Source: an uncultured Gallionellaceae bacterium (lineage in GTDB: Bacteria; Pseudomonadota; Gammaproteobacteria; Burkholderiales; Gallionellaceae). From it: DNA of 50,273 bases. The notes beneath the pieces are model-generated. The model was not told the DNA's origin, did not search any database, and saw only the letters and a list, made by a program, of their open reading frames with translations. This document shows, piece after piece, positions 39,253 to 50,273 of the stretch; the stretch's first letter is position 1, and every line of letters begins with the position of its first letter. The stretch covers positions 1 to 50,273 of the forward strand of contig CAIWKC010000104.1 in NCBI GenBank assembly GCA_903913145.1. The letters run 5' to 3'. The position numbers and the translations under genes were made by a program.

Positions 39253-41223
39253 ATGCCTGAGACAATACATTTTCCCGGCACCCATGAAATTCATTCAACA
39301 AACTTAATTCCCTCTAGTGCGCCTTGCGTCATGCTGATTTTTGGCGCTACGGGAGATCTTACTAAACGTCTACTGATACCGGCTTTATACAACCTTGCTT
39401 GCGATGGACTGTTGTCAGACAATTTTGCGCTGCTTGGTACGGGCAGAACTCAATTAACAACCGAGGCTTTCCATGAGCACATGAGTAGCGAAGATCAGGG
39501 AATCCGAAAATTTCATACGCGGAATACTTTCGATGAGGCGGTTTGGAATAAACTGGCCAGTCGGCTTCATTACGTCAGTAGCAACATCGACGATCCTGAA
39601 GATTTTAAAAAATTGCGAGATCAGGTTGTTCAGCTAGATAAACAATATCAGGCGGGTGGAAATGTTCTGATGTACTTGGCGACTTCCCCCAGTTTATTCG
39701 GTCAACTCTGTGCAAAACTTCGGCAAGCTGGATTTAATGATGGACCTGGTTGGAAGCGCATTATCATTGAAAAACCATTTGGAACTGATCTGGAGTCGGC
39801 ACGAAAGTTGAATCAAGAAGTTCTTGCCCACTGGGAAGAGAATCAGATATATCGAATTGACCATTATTTGGGAAAAGAAACAGTTCAGAACCTTCTGGCA
39901 TTTCGATTTTCGAACGGAATGTTTGAACCACTCTGGAATAAAAATAATATAGACAATATTCAATTCAATGTCTGTGAAGAAGTCGATGTGGGTTCGCGCG
40001 GCGGTTATTACGATGGTTCCGGCGTACTTCGTGACATGATGCAAAACCATATGTTTCAAATGTTGGCTTACTTGTGTATGGAGCCACCTGCTTCATTTGC
40101 TGCAGACTCGATACGAAACGAGAAAGCCAAACTGCTCAACTCGGTACGCATATTCAAGCCCGAAGAAGTTGCGCGTAACTTCGTTCGCGGACAATATGGA
40201 GCTACTCTGCAGCATAACGGCACGCTAAAGTCGGGTTATCGCGAGACTCCAAACGTAAATCCTCAGTCGAACACAGAAACTTTCGCAGCAGGAAAATTGT
40301 ATATCGACAACTGGCGCTGGGAAGGTGTCCCAATCTACTTGCGTTCAGGCAAAGCCTTGTGGAAGCGTGGCACTGAAATCGTGGTTGAATTCAAGAAAGC
40401 ACCCATTGCATTATTCCATAACACGCCAGTTGAAAGAGTGTCGTCGAACCGGCTAATTTTTAATATTCAGCCGGTGCAAGGTATTGAACTATTGTTTCAG
40501 GCTAAAGTGCCCGGCCCGTTGCTGGGACTGCAAAAAGTAGACATGCGATTTAGTTATGGCGATGCATTCAACGTATCTCGTTACACCGGATACGAGGTCA
40601 TGATCTATGCCTGTACAAACGGCGATGCAACATTATTCTCGCGTGGAGATCTGGTTGAAGCTGCCTGGAAAATAGCGCAGCCTATTCTTGACTACTGGAA
40701 AGATAATCTGGCACCAGAGTTCCCGAACTACACTCGCGGATCATGGGGGCCTAAAGAAGCAAGCGAATTGTTAAAGCGTGATGGTAGGCACTGGTATGAA
40801 GTTGCCACGACAGAGATTCTGGAACGCTTGCCGCTATTTAAAGATTCAGATCCGCTACTACTAAACTCACTCACCATGGCCTTGCGCCCGATTACCGCAT
40901 CAGCCGGCGAGTTCATCCTTCACAGAGGAGCTTTGACGAAGGAAATGTACCTGATCAGCCACGGAGAGGTAGAGATAATTGACAGCACCGGGCAGGTGAT
41001 TGAGACCCTGCGTGAAGGTGATGTGTTTGGTGAAATTAGTATCCTGATTGCAACCACCCGAATAGCCACTGTCAGAGCAAAAACACTTACCGACTTGTTT
41101 GTTCTAGGAAAGGCAGACTTCTGCCGTATTCTGCGAGATCACCCTCAATTTGCCGAAACAATGCTGAAAGTTGCCAAAGAGAGATACAGTATTACGCTTT
41201 CTAAAGAACAGTTGATGAGTTAG
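39253..41223 (+). CDS. zwf: Glucose-6-phosphate dehydrogenase fused to a C-terminal cyclic-nucleotide-binding domain
   Basis: IFGATGDLTKRLLIPALYNL, RIDHYLGKETVQN; C-terminal CNBD GEFILHRGALTKEMYLISHGEVEII...LREGDVFGEISILIATTRIATVRAKT. Single uninterrupted frame. Confidence 0.93.
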   Translation: MPETIHFPGTHEIHSTNLIPSSAPCVMLIFGATGDLTKRLLIPALYNLACDGLLSDNFALLGTGRTQLTTEAFHEHMSSEDQGIRKFHTRNTFDEAVWNKLASRLHYVSSNIDDPEDFKKLRDQVVQLDKQYQAGGNVLMYLATSPSLFGQLCAKLRQAGFNDGPGWKRIIIEKPFGTDLESARKLNQEVLAHWEENQIYRIDHYLGKETVQNLLAFRFSNGMFEPLWNKNNIDNIQFNVCEEVDVGSRGGYYDGSGVLRDMMQNHMFQMLAYLCMEPPASFAADSIRNEKAKLLNSVRIFKPEEVARNFVRGQYGATLQHNGTLKSGYRETPNVNPQSNTETFAAGKLYIDNWRWEGVPIYLRSGKALWKRGTEIVVEFKKAPIALFHNTPVERVSSNRLIFNIQPVQGIELLFQAKVPGPLLGLQKVDMRFSYGDAFNVSRYTGYEVMIYACTNGDATLFSRGDLVEAAWKIAQPILDYWKDNLAPEFPNYTRGSWGPKEASELLKRDGRHWYEVATTEILERLPLFKDSDPLLLNSLTMALRPITASAGEFILHRGALTKEMYLISHGEVEIIDSTGQVIETLREGDVFGEISILIATTRIATVRAKTLTDLFVLGKADFCRILRDHPQFAETMLKVAKERYSITLSKEQLMS

Positions 41224-41248
41224 AAATGCATATACTAAAGGAACGAAT

Positions 41249-41749
41249 ATGAACAAGCTAATTCTGACGATGATTCTTGTAATCTCTGTCTTTCCGGCCC
41301 ATGCAGCCAATGGGGGTGAAATGTTCGGCCAGGGTAATACTCAATTTTCGCTGTTGGCCGGAAGCGGTTATGCATTCAATACTGATTATTTTGTTATAGG
41401 AGCGGGGGTAAGCTACTACGTGGCTGACAGGGTTGGCGTTGGTTTGTCTTACGAGAATTGGTCCGGGAATGGGCCCGGTATTAACAAAACTACGCCTTCC
41501 ATCCAATATGTATTTTATACCGCGAATACCATTCAACCTTATGTGGGCGCGTTCTATCGTCATGCCGCAATTGCAGATCTGCCCAGCATCAATTCCATCG
41601 GTGCACGCGCAGGAGTCTATTTTACCTCGGGGCCCAGAAGTGTTATCGGGGTCGGCGTTGCTTATGAGTCTTACCTTAATTGCCAGACAGCAATTTACAC
41701 CACATGCAGCGAGAGTTATCCTGAGATCAGCATTATTTTCGGGTTTTGA
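41249..41749 (+). CDS. Outer-membrane beta-barrel-like protein
   Basis: Signal peptide; barrel-like repeats; C-terminal IIFGF. Confidence 0.6.
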   Translation: MNKLILTMILVISVFPAHAANGGEMFGQGNTQFSLLAGSGYAFNTDYFVIGAGVSYYVADRVGVGLSYENWSGNGPGINKTTPSIQYVFYTANTIQPYVGAFYRHAAIADLPSINSIGARAGVYFTSGPRSVIGVGVAYESYLNCQTAIYTTCSESYPEISIIFGF

Positions 41750-41789
41750 AAGTTTGCGATCGTTCTTCTGTTAGAACGCGTCAATTGAA

Positions 41790-42209
41790 ATGATGTTAAG
41801 TATGCGCATCCGGCAACTCATACCAAAATCCCCTGCGACGATAGCCGGATTGTTGTCATTGCTAAGCACAATGTTCGTTGTGGCGATTTGGCTATTCCTC
41901 ATTTTCGTAGATATCCAGACCAACCAGTCGACCACTCAAGCGATACTCAGTCAGTTCACTGCAATATTTTCAATCGAGAATCCCGCACGAGTAACATTTG
42001 TATGGTTGGCAGCACTTCCATTCATTACAGCCTCAATCAGTTCAGCTTATTTGTTAAAGCTAGCCCGTTCAAAATTGATTGCAATCTTGCTTCTTGTACT
42101 GACAATCGGATCGGGACTGGTTGTGCTTTCATTTGGCCCGCTAAGCTTGGCGATTTTCGTGTTGTTGCCCGCATTCTGGGGCTGGAAATGCATCGAGGAA
42201 ATAAAATGA
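41790..42209 (+). CDS. Hypothetical membrane protein
   Basis: 139 aa with three predicted hydrophobic helices. Confidence 0.55.
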   Translation: MMLSMRIRQLIPKSPATIAGLLSLLSTMFVVAIWLFLIFVDIQTNQSTTQAILSQFTAIFSIENPARVTFVWLAALPFITASISSAYLLKLARSKLIAILLLVLTIGSGLVVLSFGPLSLAIFVLLPAFWGWKCIEEIK

Positions 42210-42360
42210 TCGGCACCAGCTTGATTGCTGAACTGCTGAATTAATTTAGGACAAACACTAATAGCGTAATATGTGAGCAAAAAGCATTCGTATTCCAAGT
42301 TTGAATTCAGGGCTGAGCAGGTAAACTTGATGTACCCAATAATCCATGAGGAATAAAGCA

Positions 42361-42660
42361 ATGAAAAACAGTCAATATTTCATAGCCAAAGACTATTTAC
42401 GTGCATTTGACCTCAAAAATATCTTTCACAAATATGTTGTGATCTACGCTCAACTTCACTGTCATGATCATGAAGATTTACTATCAAATAAAGACCGATA
42501 CGAACTGAATTTACAATTGAACGAAGCAATGAACGAAATGAACTTGCTTGTATTGAAAATGAAGGAATCCAAACAGGATAAAGTTGAACTGGGCAAAGAC
42601 GTACTTCCAACTGTTCATGCTACAAAAAAACCGGTGAATTTCGCCCAGTCAATTAACTAG
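42361..42660 (+). CDS. Hypothetical protein
   Basis: 99 aa ORF from ATG 42361 with gagga upstream. Confidence 0.5.
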   Translation: MKNSQYFIAKDYLRAFDLKNIFHKYVVIYAQLHCHDHEDLLSNKDRYELNLQLNEAMNEMNLLVLKMKESKQDKVELGKDVLPTVHATKKPVNFAQSIN

Positions 42661-42900
42661 ACGGCAAACTTGTCGTAAATAAATAACGCGGGTCCAAGTT
42701 TGCAGTGCTATGTCCGGCTCACGACAATAACTCGTCCTCTGGTTGCAATGATGACGACTTGGTCAAAAATATTTTACTTTGTGTGGACTTATCCAACGTA
42801 ACCACAGCGCAACCAATGGAATTTACCTGGGCGTTTTGTGAATTACCCCTTCTGGCAAAAGATTTTACGCCTGAGCAAGAAGGGGTAGAAAGTTGCAGGC

Positions 42901-44253
42901 TTAGCCCACCTTTGGCAAGTTTGCCAGAGATGCCCGAATCGCTTCTTCGGGATAGCTAAAGTCTTCCAATTGCCCAGCGAAGTACCTGTCATATGAAGCC
43001 ATATCAAAGTGACCATGACCGGATAAATTGAAGAACAAGGTCTTCTTTTCGCCTGATTCTTTGCAGCGCAATGCTTCATCAATACAAGCGCGAATTGCGT
43101 GGTTGGATTCAGGGGCGGGAATAATGCCCTCGGCGCGCGCAAACATCACGCCCGCTTCGAACGTAGCCAATTGCGGCACCGCAACCGCTTCAATCAACCC
43201 TTCATGGTAAAGCTGCGATACAAGCGGAGAGTCACCGTGATAACGCAATCCACCCGCGTGAATGCCCGGCGGCATAAAGTCGTGTCCCAACGTGTACATT
43301 TTCATCAGCGGAGTGAAGCCGGCTGTATCCCCAAAGTCATAAGCGTAAGTACCTTTTGTCAGGGTGGGACAGGAGGTTGGCTCTACCGCAACCAAACGCA
43401 CATTTTTGCCGGCGGCCTTGTCCGCAAAAAATGGAAATGCCACGCCGCCGAAGTTTGAACCCCCTCCGCATGGAGCAAACACCATATCGGGATAGTCGCC
43501 CGCTTTCTCGAATTGTTTTTTTGCTTCAAGGCCGATGATGGTTTGATGCAGCAAGACATGGTTTAGCACAGAGCCCAAAGAATAGTTGGTGTCCGCACGA
43601 GATGCGGCTTCTTCTACCGCCTCCGAAATGGCAATGCCAAGCGAACCCTGATTATTCGGGTCTTTCGCTAAAATGTTGCGACCGGTTTGGGTTTCCATAC
43701 TCGGGCTGGCGAACACTTGGCCGCCCCAGGTTTGCATCATTGAACGGCGGAACGGTTTCTGGTCATAACTCACTTTGACCATAAATATACGCACTTCCAA
43801 GCCAAACATCTGTCCGGCCATTGCAATCGACGAACCCCATTGGCCGGCACCTGTTTCGGTAGAGAGGCGTTTTATGCCAGCCAACTTGTTGTAGTAGGCC
43901 TGAGGGATAGCGGTGTTCACTTTGTGCGAACCCGCTGGCGAAACACTTTCATTTTTGTAATATATTTTGGCAGGTGTGCCGAGTGCAGCTTCAAGACGAT
44001 GCGCGCGAAATAGCGGGGAAGGCCTATATAAACGAAATGCTTCGCGCACTGGTTCGGGGATGGCTATCCAGCGTTCTGCTGAAACTTCTTGTTCAATCAG
44101 CGCCATAGGGAAAATGGCCGTTAGTGCTTCAGGCCCTATTGGCTGACCGTTTGGCCCAAGCGGCGGAGTAGGGGGGTTAGGCATGTCTGCGACAACGTTG
44201 TACCAATGTGTCGGAATTTCAGACTCGTCCAGCAAAAACTTGGTTTGCGGCAT
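42901..44253 (-). CDS. trpB: TrpB2-type tryptophan synthase beta-like protein
   Basis: [59 protein letters not shown]. Confidence 0.92.
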   Translation of the reverse strand: MPQTKFLLDESEIPTHWYNVVADMPNPPTPPLGPNGQPIGPEALTAIFPMALIEQEVSAERWIAIPEPVREAFRLYRPSPLFRAHRLEAALGTPAKIYYKNESVSPAGSHKVNTAIPQAYYNKLAGIKRLSTETGAGQWGSSIAMAGQMFGLEVRIFMVKVSYDQKPFRRSMMQTWGGQVFASPSMETQTGRNILAKDPNNQGSLGIAISEAVEEAASRADTNYSLGSVLNHVLLHQTIIGLEAKKQFEKAGDYPDMVFAPCGGGSNFGGVAFPFFADKAAGKNVRLVAVEPTSCPTLTKGTYAYDFGDTAGFTPLMKMYTLGHDFMPPGIHAGGLRYHGDSPLVSQLYHEGLIEAVAVPQLATFEAGVMFARAEGIIPAPESNHAIRACIDEALRCKESGEKKTLFFNLSGHGHFDMASYDRYFAGQLEDFSYPEEAIRASLANLPKVG

Positions 44254-44539
44254 GTTAAATCTCCTCACTGATGTTTTTATGTAATGTCTCCAGAAAGTCC
44301 TGCTGGAAACAGGTGTAAGTGTACTTCACTGACAAACTGTTTTCACGTTATTAAAGAAGGCTCCCCTTTCAAATTGAACCCGATAAAGTTGCCGGTTGAT
44401 CCATTTCAGGGGGTGTTATAGCCGCAAAACAAATCTCAGAGTTTCAGTAGCCACTCTTTCGCTTGCCATCCATCATCAAAATGTCGTAGAATTCGCGCCC
44501 TTTGGCTTTGACCAAACAAATTTTTATTGGGTTTTGACT

Positions 44540-44794
44540 ATGGTTATCATTCGTATGTCTCGCGGCGGCTCCAAGAATCGTCCGTACTTTAACGTTGTAG
44601 TGGCTGACTCGCGCAATCGCCGCGATGGTCGTTTTATTGAACGCGTGGGTTTCTACAATCCATTGGCTGCTGAAGGTCAAGAAGGTTTGCGTCTTGAATT
44701 GGGACGTGTTACCCATTGGCAAGAAAAAGGTGCGCAATTGAGCGACGCCGTAGCAAAGTTGGTAAAACGCGCTGGTGCAGCAGCAACAGTCTAA
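44540..44794 (+). CDS. rpsP: 30S ribosomal protein S16
   Basis: [41 protein letters not shown]. Confidence 0.97.
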   Translation: MVIIRMSRGGSKNRPYFNVVVADSRNRRDGRFIERVGFYNPLAAEGQEGLRLELGRVTHWQEKGAQLSDAVAKLVKRAGAAATV

Positions 44795-44820
44795 CGAGAA
44801 TGGCGAATAGCCATCTCGTT
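44793..44820 (+). promoter_or_regulatory. Intergenic hairpin rpsP-rimM (possible attenuator)
   Basis: aacgagaatggc-gaata-gccatctcgtt. Confidence 0.5.
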
Positions 44821-44821
44821 T

Positions 44822-44856
44822 CCCCCCTCCCTAACCCTCCCCCAGTGGGAGAGGGG
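44822..44856. repeat. Half-element F of the hrpA palindromic family
   Basis: ccccctccctaaccctcccccagtgggagagggg matches the left arm of elements A-E; no right arm. Confidence 0.8.
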
Positions 44857-44875
44857 ACAAACGAGGTGAGGCACA

Positions 44876-45403
44876 ATGGAAGTTGACGCACTAGACCCCA
44901 TGGTTGTCATGGGGCGTATCGTTGGAGCGCAGGGGATTCTCGGCTGGGTGAAGGTGCAAACTTTTACCGAACATTTGGATGGCCTGCTGGACTACGATAA
45001 ATGGTATTTAGGCAACGACAAGCAGCCGTGGCGAAATGTCGATGTGCTGGAAGCCAATGTACACGGCAAAGTTTTGGTAGCAAGATTGCCTGGAATTCTC
45101 GACCGTACAACTGCGGAGCAATGCAAAGGTCTATTGGTTGCAGTGCATCGTGACAGCTTGCCTAAGCAGGAGCCCGGTGAATACTACTGGTCTGATTTGA
45201 TCGGTTTGCAGGTGGTTAACCTTGCCGATGAATCGTTGGGGATTGTAGATACTTTACTTGAAACCGGCGCAAATGATGTGCTGAGTGTGCGCGATGCGCA
45301 GGGCAAGGAAATGTTGATTCCCTTTCTAGCCAGCGTTATTCAGCAAGTAAGTTTGGATGAAAAAGTAATACGCGTGGATTGGCAGGCGGATTATCTTAAA
45401 TGA
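44876..45403 (+). CDS. rimM: Ribosome maturation factor RimM
   Basis: [24 protein letters not shown]-barrel region; operon context. Confidence 0.95.
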   Translation: MEVDALDPMVVMGRIVGAQGILGWVKVQTFTEHLDGLLDYDKWYLGNDKQPWRNVDVLEANVHGKVLVARLPGILDRTTAEQCKGLLVAVHRDSLPKQEPGEYYWSDLIGLQVVNLADESLGIVDTLLETGANDVLSVRDAQGKEMLIPFLASVIQQVSLDEKVIRVDWQADYLK

Positions 45404-46176
45404 GATTTGATGTTGTCACGCTGTTCCCCGAAATGTTCGATGCGATCACAAAATACGGGGTGACGCGACGGGCGGCGGAGCAAAACAAGTTTCAGTTACA
45501 AACGTGGAATCCACGCGAATATACAACTGACAATCATCGGACGGTGGATGATCGCCCTTATGGCGGCGGCCCCGGAATGGTAATGTTGGTGGAGCCATTG
45601 GCTCAGGCGATTAACGCAGCGAAAGCTGCACAAGCAACTAATGGCATAGTAAAAAGTTGTGTAATTCATCTATCGCCTCAAGGCAGACCACTCACCCATG
45701 CTGTGGTGAAGGAATTGCAGGGGCGTGACGAAGGTTTGATTTTGCTGGCGAGTCGTTACGAGGGCGTTGATGAGCGCCTCATTCGACAGTATGTAGATGA
45801 AGAGCTTTCCATCGGTGACTATGTACTGTCCGGTGGTGAGTTGGCAGCGATGGTGTTGATAGACAGTTTGGTGCGGCAGATTCCCGGTGTTTTGGGTGAT
45901 GCCGACTCGGCAGAGCAGGATTCTTTTGTGAATGGTCTGCTGGATTGTCCCCACTACACGCGCCCTGAAGTTTATGACGGCGAGGGAATCCCGGAAGTAT
46001 TGCTATCGGGACATCACGCTGAAATAGAGAAGTGGCGATTGAAGCAGTCATTAGGTCGAACTGCGGAACGTCGCCCGGATTTGCTGGCAACACGCCAGTT
46101 AACAAAACAGGAAGCTCGGCTACTGGCAGAGTACCAGCAGGAACAAGCATCCGTACAACAAGAGGAACTAAAATGA
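45400..46176 (+). CDS. trmD: tRNA (guanine-N1)-methyltransferase
   Basis: [57 protein letters not shown]-type motif. Confidence 0.97.
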   Translation: MRFDVVTLFPEMFDAITKYGVTRRAAEQNKFQLQTWNPREYTTDNHRTVDDRPYGGGPGMVMLVEPLAQAINAAKAAQATNGIVKSCVIHLSPQGRPLTHAVVKELQGRDEGLILLASRYEGVDERLIRQYVDEELSIGDYVLSGGELAAMVLIDSLVRQIPGVLGDADSAEQDSFVNGLLDCPHYTRPEVYDGEGIPEVLLSGHHAEIEKWRLKQSLGRTAERRPDLLATRQLTKQEARLLAEYQQEQASVQQEELK

Positions 46177-46550
46177 ATTTGCTCGCAATTCTTGAAAAAG
46201 AAGAAATCGCCCGTCTGGGTAAAACCATCCCTAATTTTGCACCTGGTGACACGGTTATTGTTAACGTGAACGTTGTTGAAGGTGAGCGCAAGCGTACCCA
46301 GTCTTTTGAAGGCGTGGTAATTGCCAAGCGCAACAAGAGCCTCAACTCTTCGTTCATTGTGCGTAAGGTATCGTCCGGCGAAGGTGTCGAGCGTACTTTC
46401 CAAACTTATTCCCCATCTATCGACAGCATTGAAGTGAAGCGTCGCGGTGATGTGCGTCGTGCCAAGCTGTATTACTTGCGAGATCGTTCAGGCAAGTCAG
46501 CACGTATCAAGGAAAAGCTGGTGGCACGCAAGACAGTAGCTGCTGCTTAA
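46173..46550 (+). CDS. rplS: 50S ribosomal protein L19
   Basis: [58 protein letters not shown]. Confidence 0.97.
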   Translation: MNLLAILEKEEIARLGKTIPNFAPGDTVIVNVNVVEGERKRTQSFEGVVIAKRNKSLNSSFIVRKVSSGEGVERTFQTYSPSIDSIEVKRRGDVRRAKLYYLRDRSGKSARIKEKLVARKTVAAA

Positions 46551-46574
46551 GTTTTTAAGCAAAAAATGGTTAAA

Positions 46575-46606
46575 CAAAAGGGGAGCCTCGGCTCCCCTTT
46601 TGTTGT
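46575..46606 (+). terminator. Rho-independent terminator after rplS
   Basis: caaaaggggagcc-tc-ggctccccttttg. Confidence 0.88.
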
Positions 46607-46656
46607 TAAGCGAATTACTTTAAAATCAACGCTAACCTGTTCAGAGGAGAAATCAA

Positions 46657-47031
46657 ATGACAAATAATCCTGTTGGGTGGTTTGAGATCTATGTGCAAAA
46701 CATGATCCGTGCAAAAAAATTCTATGAGTCCGTATTTCAAATCAAGCTAGAAATTCTTCAAAGCGGCATCGATTTAGAAATGTGGACCTTCCCGTCAGCA
46801 ATGGATCGCTTTGGCGCTTCCGGATCATTGGTAAAAATGGATGGTTTTCCTTCCGGTGGAAACAGCACATTGGTTTACTTTAGTTGTGAAGATTGTGCAA
46901 TTGAAGCAGGCCGGGTCGTTGCTTCAGGTGGGGCAATTCAGAAGAACAAATTATCCATCGGCGAGTACGGCTTTATCGCTTTGTGTTTCGACACTGAAGG
47001 GAATATGTTCGGATTGCATTCATTAAGATAG
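46657..47031 (+). CDS. VOC (glyoxalase/bleomycin resistance-like) family protein
   Basis: VGWFEIYVQNMIRAKKFYESVFQIKLE...DTEGNMFGLHS. Confidence 0.88.
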   Translation: MTNNPVGWFEIYVQNMIRAKKFYESVFQIKLEILQSGIDLEMWTFPSAMDRFGASGSLVKMDGFPSGGNSTLVYFSCEDCAIEAGRVVASGGAIQKNKLSIGEYGFIALCFDTEGNMFGLHSLR

Positions 47032-47089
47032 TATTAAAATTCAATGGATGCTGAAACTTTGTAATTTCCGTAGGGCATCATAACAACAC

Positions 47090-48772
47090 CTAAGGCAAGA
47101 TAATATTAAATCCGCTGATACTATTGGTATTTCGCAGGTCTATCATGCTGTTGAATGGAATTATTTTTAGCGTAGTTTTTGGTTGTGAACTATTCCACAC
47201 TCTCAGATATCCGTAATAATAAGCACCCGGAACGGTTGTGCTGAGGTTGCCGGCAGGTAACGTGACACTGTATGTACCCGTATTCGCAATTAGCGACGAG
47301 CTAATATCAACCGAGTTGACGATGTTTGTGAAGCGAGAAAAAACCAGATACCCGCTGTTGTACAAACCCATAGTCTGAGTAATGCTGCCTGTGACAGTGC
47401 CTTGAGTTACGTTAAGCATTGGCGAAGGCGGATAAAAGAGAAGCGGGGTTGCTAAAGTATTAGTGGTGCCCGGATACATCACATTCACAGTAGATGTGCT
47501 TACGTTGTAATACGTTAACGGTAATCCGTTAGCGGCAACAACGTAGTTGCCAAGCCCCTCTTGCGGTGTGACATTGCTGAAAGCAAGCGGCGTCCCGGCT
47601 AAATAACTCGCTAAATGGAGTGGACCTGAAGACAGCGCCATGGGTGTTAGCATAATGCCGGTATAAGGATTGGTGTTTCCCCAGCGAACTTCATAGGGAA
47701 CTTCAAAAGAATTGCCCGAGTTAGGGAGAGTTTCCTGAAAAATTGCGTAACCACTGGTAGGCATCAACGACGCATTGAAGTTGGCAAAATATTCCGAATT
47801 ATTAAAGTTCAATTGCATGGGAGCTCTGGTAGTGGACAGTATCGTTGCACCATTGCCGGGAATGCTATTAATCGGAGCAGGCACACCTTTGATCAACATG
47901 GTTTCAATATTACGCCCCCTGATCAGTACATCGTAATTTGTCCCGGAAGGCAGTGGATAAAGTGAAAAACTGCCATCAGATTGCACTCTGGTAGAGCGAG
48001 TATCAATGTGGCGAGAACCGTCACCGGATAAAATTTCTGCCTTGACTATTAAGTTGTATCCGCAAGTAGAAGAAACAACTGATGTACAAAGCTGTGCAGG
48101 ATTAAGATTGCCAACGATTGCGCCGGATTGGTCAAGGTCAAAATAACGCAAACTCGGCTTCATTGTGAAATAAATTTCCGAGTTGTGGGCGAAGGTGACC
48201 AAATCATGTTCAAGATCGAAATCAAGAGCAAGATTGAGGCTGTTCGCCGTTGTAACAGCAAAGCTTCCGGTGAGTTGTATACCTTGAGTGGGGTAAGCCA
48301 CTTCCAGTGGGACATGATGTGCAACATTGGGTGAGACAGACAAGTCGGTATAGTCAACCTGGTCATTGTAGGCCAGTCCTGCGGCTAGTGCGGATGCGGT
48401 TAACGCATCATCAAATCCTGCCAAAAAAAGACGTAGTTGCGTATAAGTCCCGACAGGAAGTTGCATTCCGGAAAACACCTGATTTACTGCGCCGTTTGTC
48501 AAGTTGGCCAAATCAAGTGTAACAGGGGTTGGTAAAGTGGTTGTCCGCCAACTGGCATTGCTACTACTCCAAACAATGTTTGGATCAGAATGAAAGGAAA
48601 TTGCTTTTATGGTTACCCATACATGGTCATAATTCTCGCCCGGGCCATCAGTAATCGAGACATTGACTGTCCCAAGCGATGCTGATGGGCTTGCTCCGCC
48701 ACTGTCCAGACAGCCAGTCAGAAGAACACAAATCAGCAGTTCGAATGCCAAAATTATGGCTTTAATTTTCAA
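47090..48772 (-). CDS. DUF4382-like lipoprotein
   Basis: Lipobox LLTGC; GTVNVSITDGPGENYDHVWVTIKAISFHS. Confidence 0.75.
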   Translation of the reverse strand: MKIKAIILAFELLICVLLTGCLDSGGASPSASLGTVNVSITDGPGENYDHVWVTIKAISFHSDPNIVWSSSNASWRTTTLPTPVTLDLANLTNGAVNQVFSGMQLPVGTYTQLRLFLAGFDDALTASALAAGLAYNDQVDYTDLSVSPNVAHHVPLEVAYPTQGIQLTGSFAVTTANSLNLALDFDLEHDLVTFAHNSEIYFTMKPSLRYFDLDQSGAIVGNLNPAQLCTSVVSSTCGYNLIVKAEILSGDGSRHIDTRSTRVQSDGSFSLYPLPSGTNYDVLIRGRNIETMLIKGVPAPINSIPGNGATILSTTRAPMQLNFNNSEYFANFNASLMPTSGYAIFQETLPNSGNSFEVPYEVRWGNTNPYTGIMLTPMALSSGPLHLASYLAGTPLAFSNVTPQEGLGNYVVAANGLPLTYYNVSTSTVNVMYPGTTNTLATPLLFYPPSPMLNVTQGTVTGSITQTMGLYNSGYLVFSRFTNIVNSVDISSSLIANTGTYSVTLPAGNLSTTVPGAYYYGYLRVWNSSQPKTTLKIIPFNSMIDLRNTNSISGFNIILP

Positions 48773-48967
48773 ATTGCCTCCGTATTATGAGAATCATTCT
48801 AGCGAGGTTAGTCAGCTTTTTTCAAGCCAATAGGTAATTGTGAATATATTCCCAAATATCGGATGTCATTGGCAAGCAGTTTAACAACATTTAACCGTAA
48901 TCATTATTAAGCCCTGCCGTTAAAAAGGCTTTGCTATTTCAAGTATGTTGCAACACTTATTGACCAG

Positions 48968-50273
48968 TTAAATTTCAACCCGAGTTCCCATTTCGATCAC
49001 GCGGTTGGAAGGTATTTTAAAGAAATCCGCTGCATGTTGCGCGTTTCTGGATAACGCCATAAACAAGCGTTCGCGCAATTTATTCATGCCTGGATTCGGG
49101 CTGGATACGATCATGGCTCGCGATACAAAGAACGAGGTAGACATCATGTCAAAAGACAATCCCCGTTTGCTGCACAACTCCAAAGCAGCAGGAATATCAG
49201 GCTCTTCCATAAATCCGTAAAAAACTCTGACCCGAAAAAAGCTTTTTCCCAAATCGTCTATCAGCAATCGATTGCCGGTGGTGACATAGGGTTTATCCTC
49301 AACTATGATCGTCAACAGAATATTGCGTTCGTGAAGTACTTGATTGTGTTTTAGGTTGTGTAACAGTGCAGACGGAGCACCTTCACCCACGTTGCTGAGG
49401 AAAACTGCCGTCCCGTTGACTCGAATAACATTGTCTATACCGCCCAGCACCGCTTCTATAGGAACTGATACGCGCTCAATTTCAGCGAATAGTAATTTGC
49501 GTCCCCGTTGCCAAGTCGTTAGCACGATAAATGAAATGATGCCTATCCCAACCGGGAACCAACCGCCTTGAGGAATTTTGATTGCATTGGCCGCAAAGTA
49601 GGTCAAATCTGTTACCAACAGGACAGTAATGAGTGGGATGGCTATAACTAGCGGCCAGCGCCACAGTAAAATCATTACAAAGGCAGACAATATGGTGGTA
49701 ATAGTCATCGTGCCCGTCACGGCGATACCGTAAGCGGCAGCAAGGTTACTGGAGCTCTGGAAGGTAAGTACCAGAAAAACAACGGCGATATAAAGTGTCC
49801 AGTTTGTGAGGGGAACATAAATTTGGCCCTGGGCTTTGTCGGAGGTTTGGCACACTTCCATACGTGGAAGAAAACCCATTTGAACTGCTTGTCGTGCGAC
49901 AGAGAATGCTCCAGAGATCACCGCTTGGGATGCGATTACCGTTGCCGCAGTAGCGAGTAGAACCATGGGCACCAGAGCCCAATCGGGAGCGAGCAAATAA
50001 AATGGATTTTCAATCGCTTTCGGATTGCGAAGTAGCAAGGCTCCCTGGCCGAAATAATTAAGTGCGAGCGAGGGCAATACGAAGTAGAACCATGTTAGAC
50101 GAATAGGGTGTTTGCCGAAATGCCCCATATCCGCATACAGAGCCTCACCACCAGTGATGGCAAGGACAATTGCACCCATCGCAAAGAATGCCAGCAACGG
50201 ATCTGTGCTTAAAAAATGGTAGGCATATATGGGATTGAGTGCCCACAACACTTGGGGATTTTGCGCGATAGCC
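48968..50273 (-). CDS. kup: Potassium uptake protein Kup (N-terminus beyond the window)
   Basis: [65 protein letters not shown]. The reading frame runs off the window edge. Confidence 0.95.
   Translation of the reverse strand, partial: AIAQNPQVLWALNPIYAYHFLSTDPLLAFFAMGAIVLAITGGEALYADMGHFGKHPIRLTWFYFVLPSLALNYFGQGALLLRNPKAIENPFYLLAPDWALVPMVLLATAATVIASQAVISGAFSVARQAVQMGFLPRMEVCQTSDKAQGQIYVPLTNWTLYIAVVFLVLTFQSSSNLAAAYGIAVTGTMTITTILSAFVMILLWRWPLVIAIPLITVLLVTDLTYFAANAIKIPQGGWFPVGIGIISFIVLTTWQRGRKLLFAEIERVSVPIEAVLGGIDNVIRVNGTAVFLSNVGEGAPSALLHNLKHNQVLHERNILLTIIVEDKPYVTTGNRLLIDDLGKSFFRVRVFYGFMEEPDIPAALELCSKRGLSFDMMSTSFFVSRAMIVSSPNPGMNKLRERLFMALSRNAQHAADFFKIPSNRVIEMGTRVEI

Noticed and set aside
42901-44253. 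Unusual stand-alone trpB as a novel system
   Set aside because: TrpB2-type genes located away from trpA are widespread and already described.
45779-46357. 192 aa antisense ORF across trmD/rplS
   Set aside because: Overlaps two universally conserved genes; a compositional shadow.

Overview
This 50 kb window comes from a betaproteobacterial chromosome, probably a Gallionellaceae-like iron oxidiser (inferred from gene content, not proven). Most of it is ordinary chromosome: hrpA, maeB, a patatin, birA-coaX-SPOR, tRNA-Met, fhs, zwf, a trpB2-type gene, rpsP-rimM-trmD-rplS and a partial kup. The most unusual structure is in hrpA (1540-6315). Its open reading frame carries several GC-rich palindromic repeat elements in frame. 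Two of them bracket an intact-looking DUF559 (VSR-like, PD-(D/E)XK) endonuclease domain, inserted just after helicase motif III. A half-copy of the same element lies between rpsP and rimM. This looks like a nuclease-associated, protein-coding palindromic repeat family. Other notable items: a Cyc2-like fused cytochrome-porin (28-1407); a 7.2 kb tRNA-Met-adjacent integrative element (about 13044-20221) with recognisable att repeats, arm-type sites, a Rep_trans-like gene containing a strong GAAA-loop hairpin, an AlpA-like gene, and a GGDEF-EAL cargo bracketed by C11/G12 tracts; a glucose-6-phosphate dehydrogenase fused to a cyclic-nucleotide-binding domain; a RquA-like (rhodoquinone) methyltransferase; a rhodanese lacking the catalytic Cys; a BLUF photoreceptor next to a chemoreceptor cluster; and tandem overlapping HD-GYP genes. 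All family assignments come from motif recognition by eye; no database search was run.
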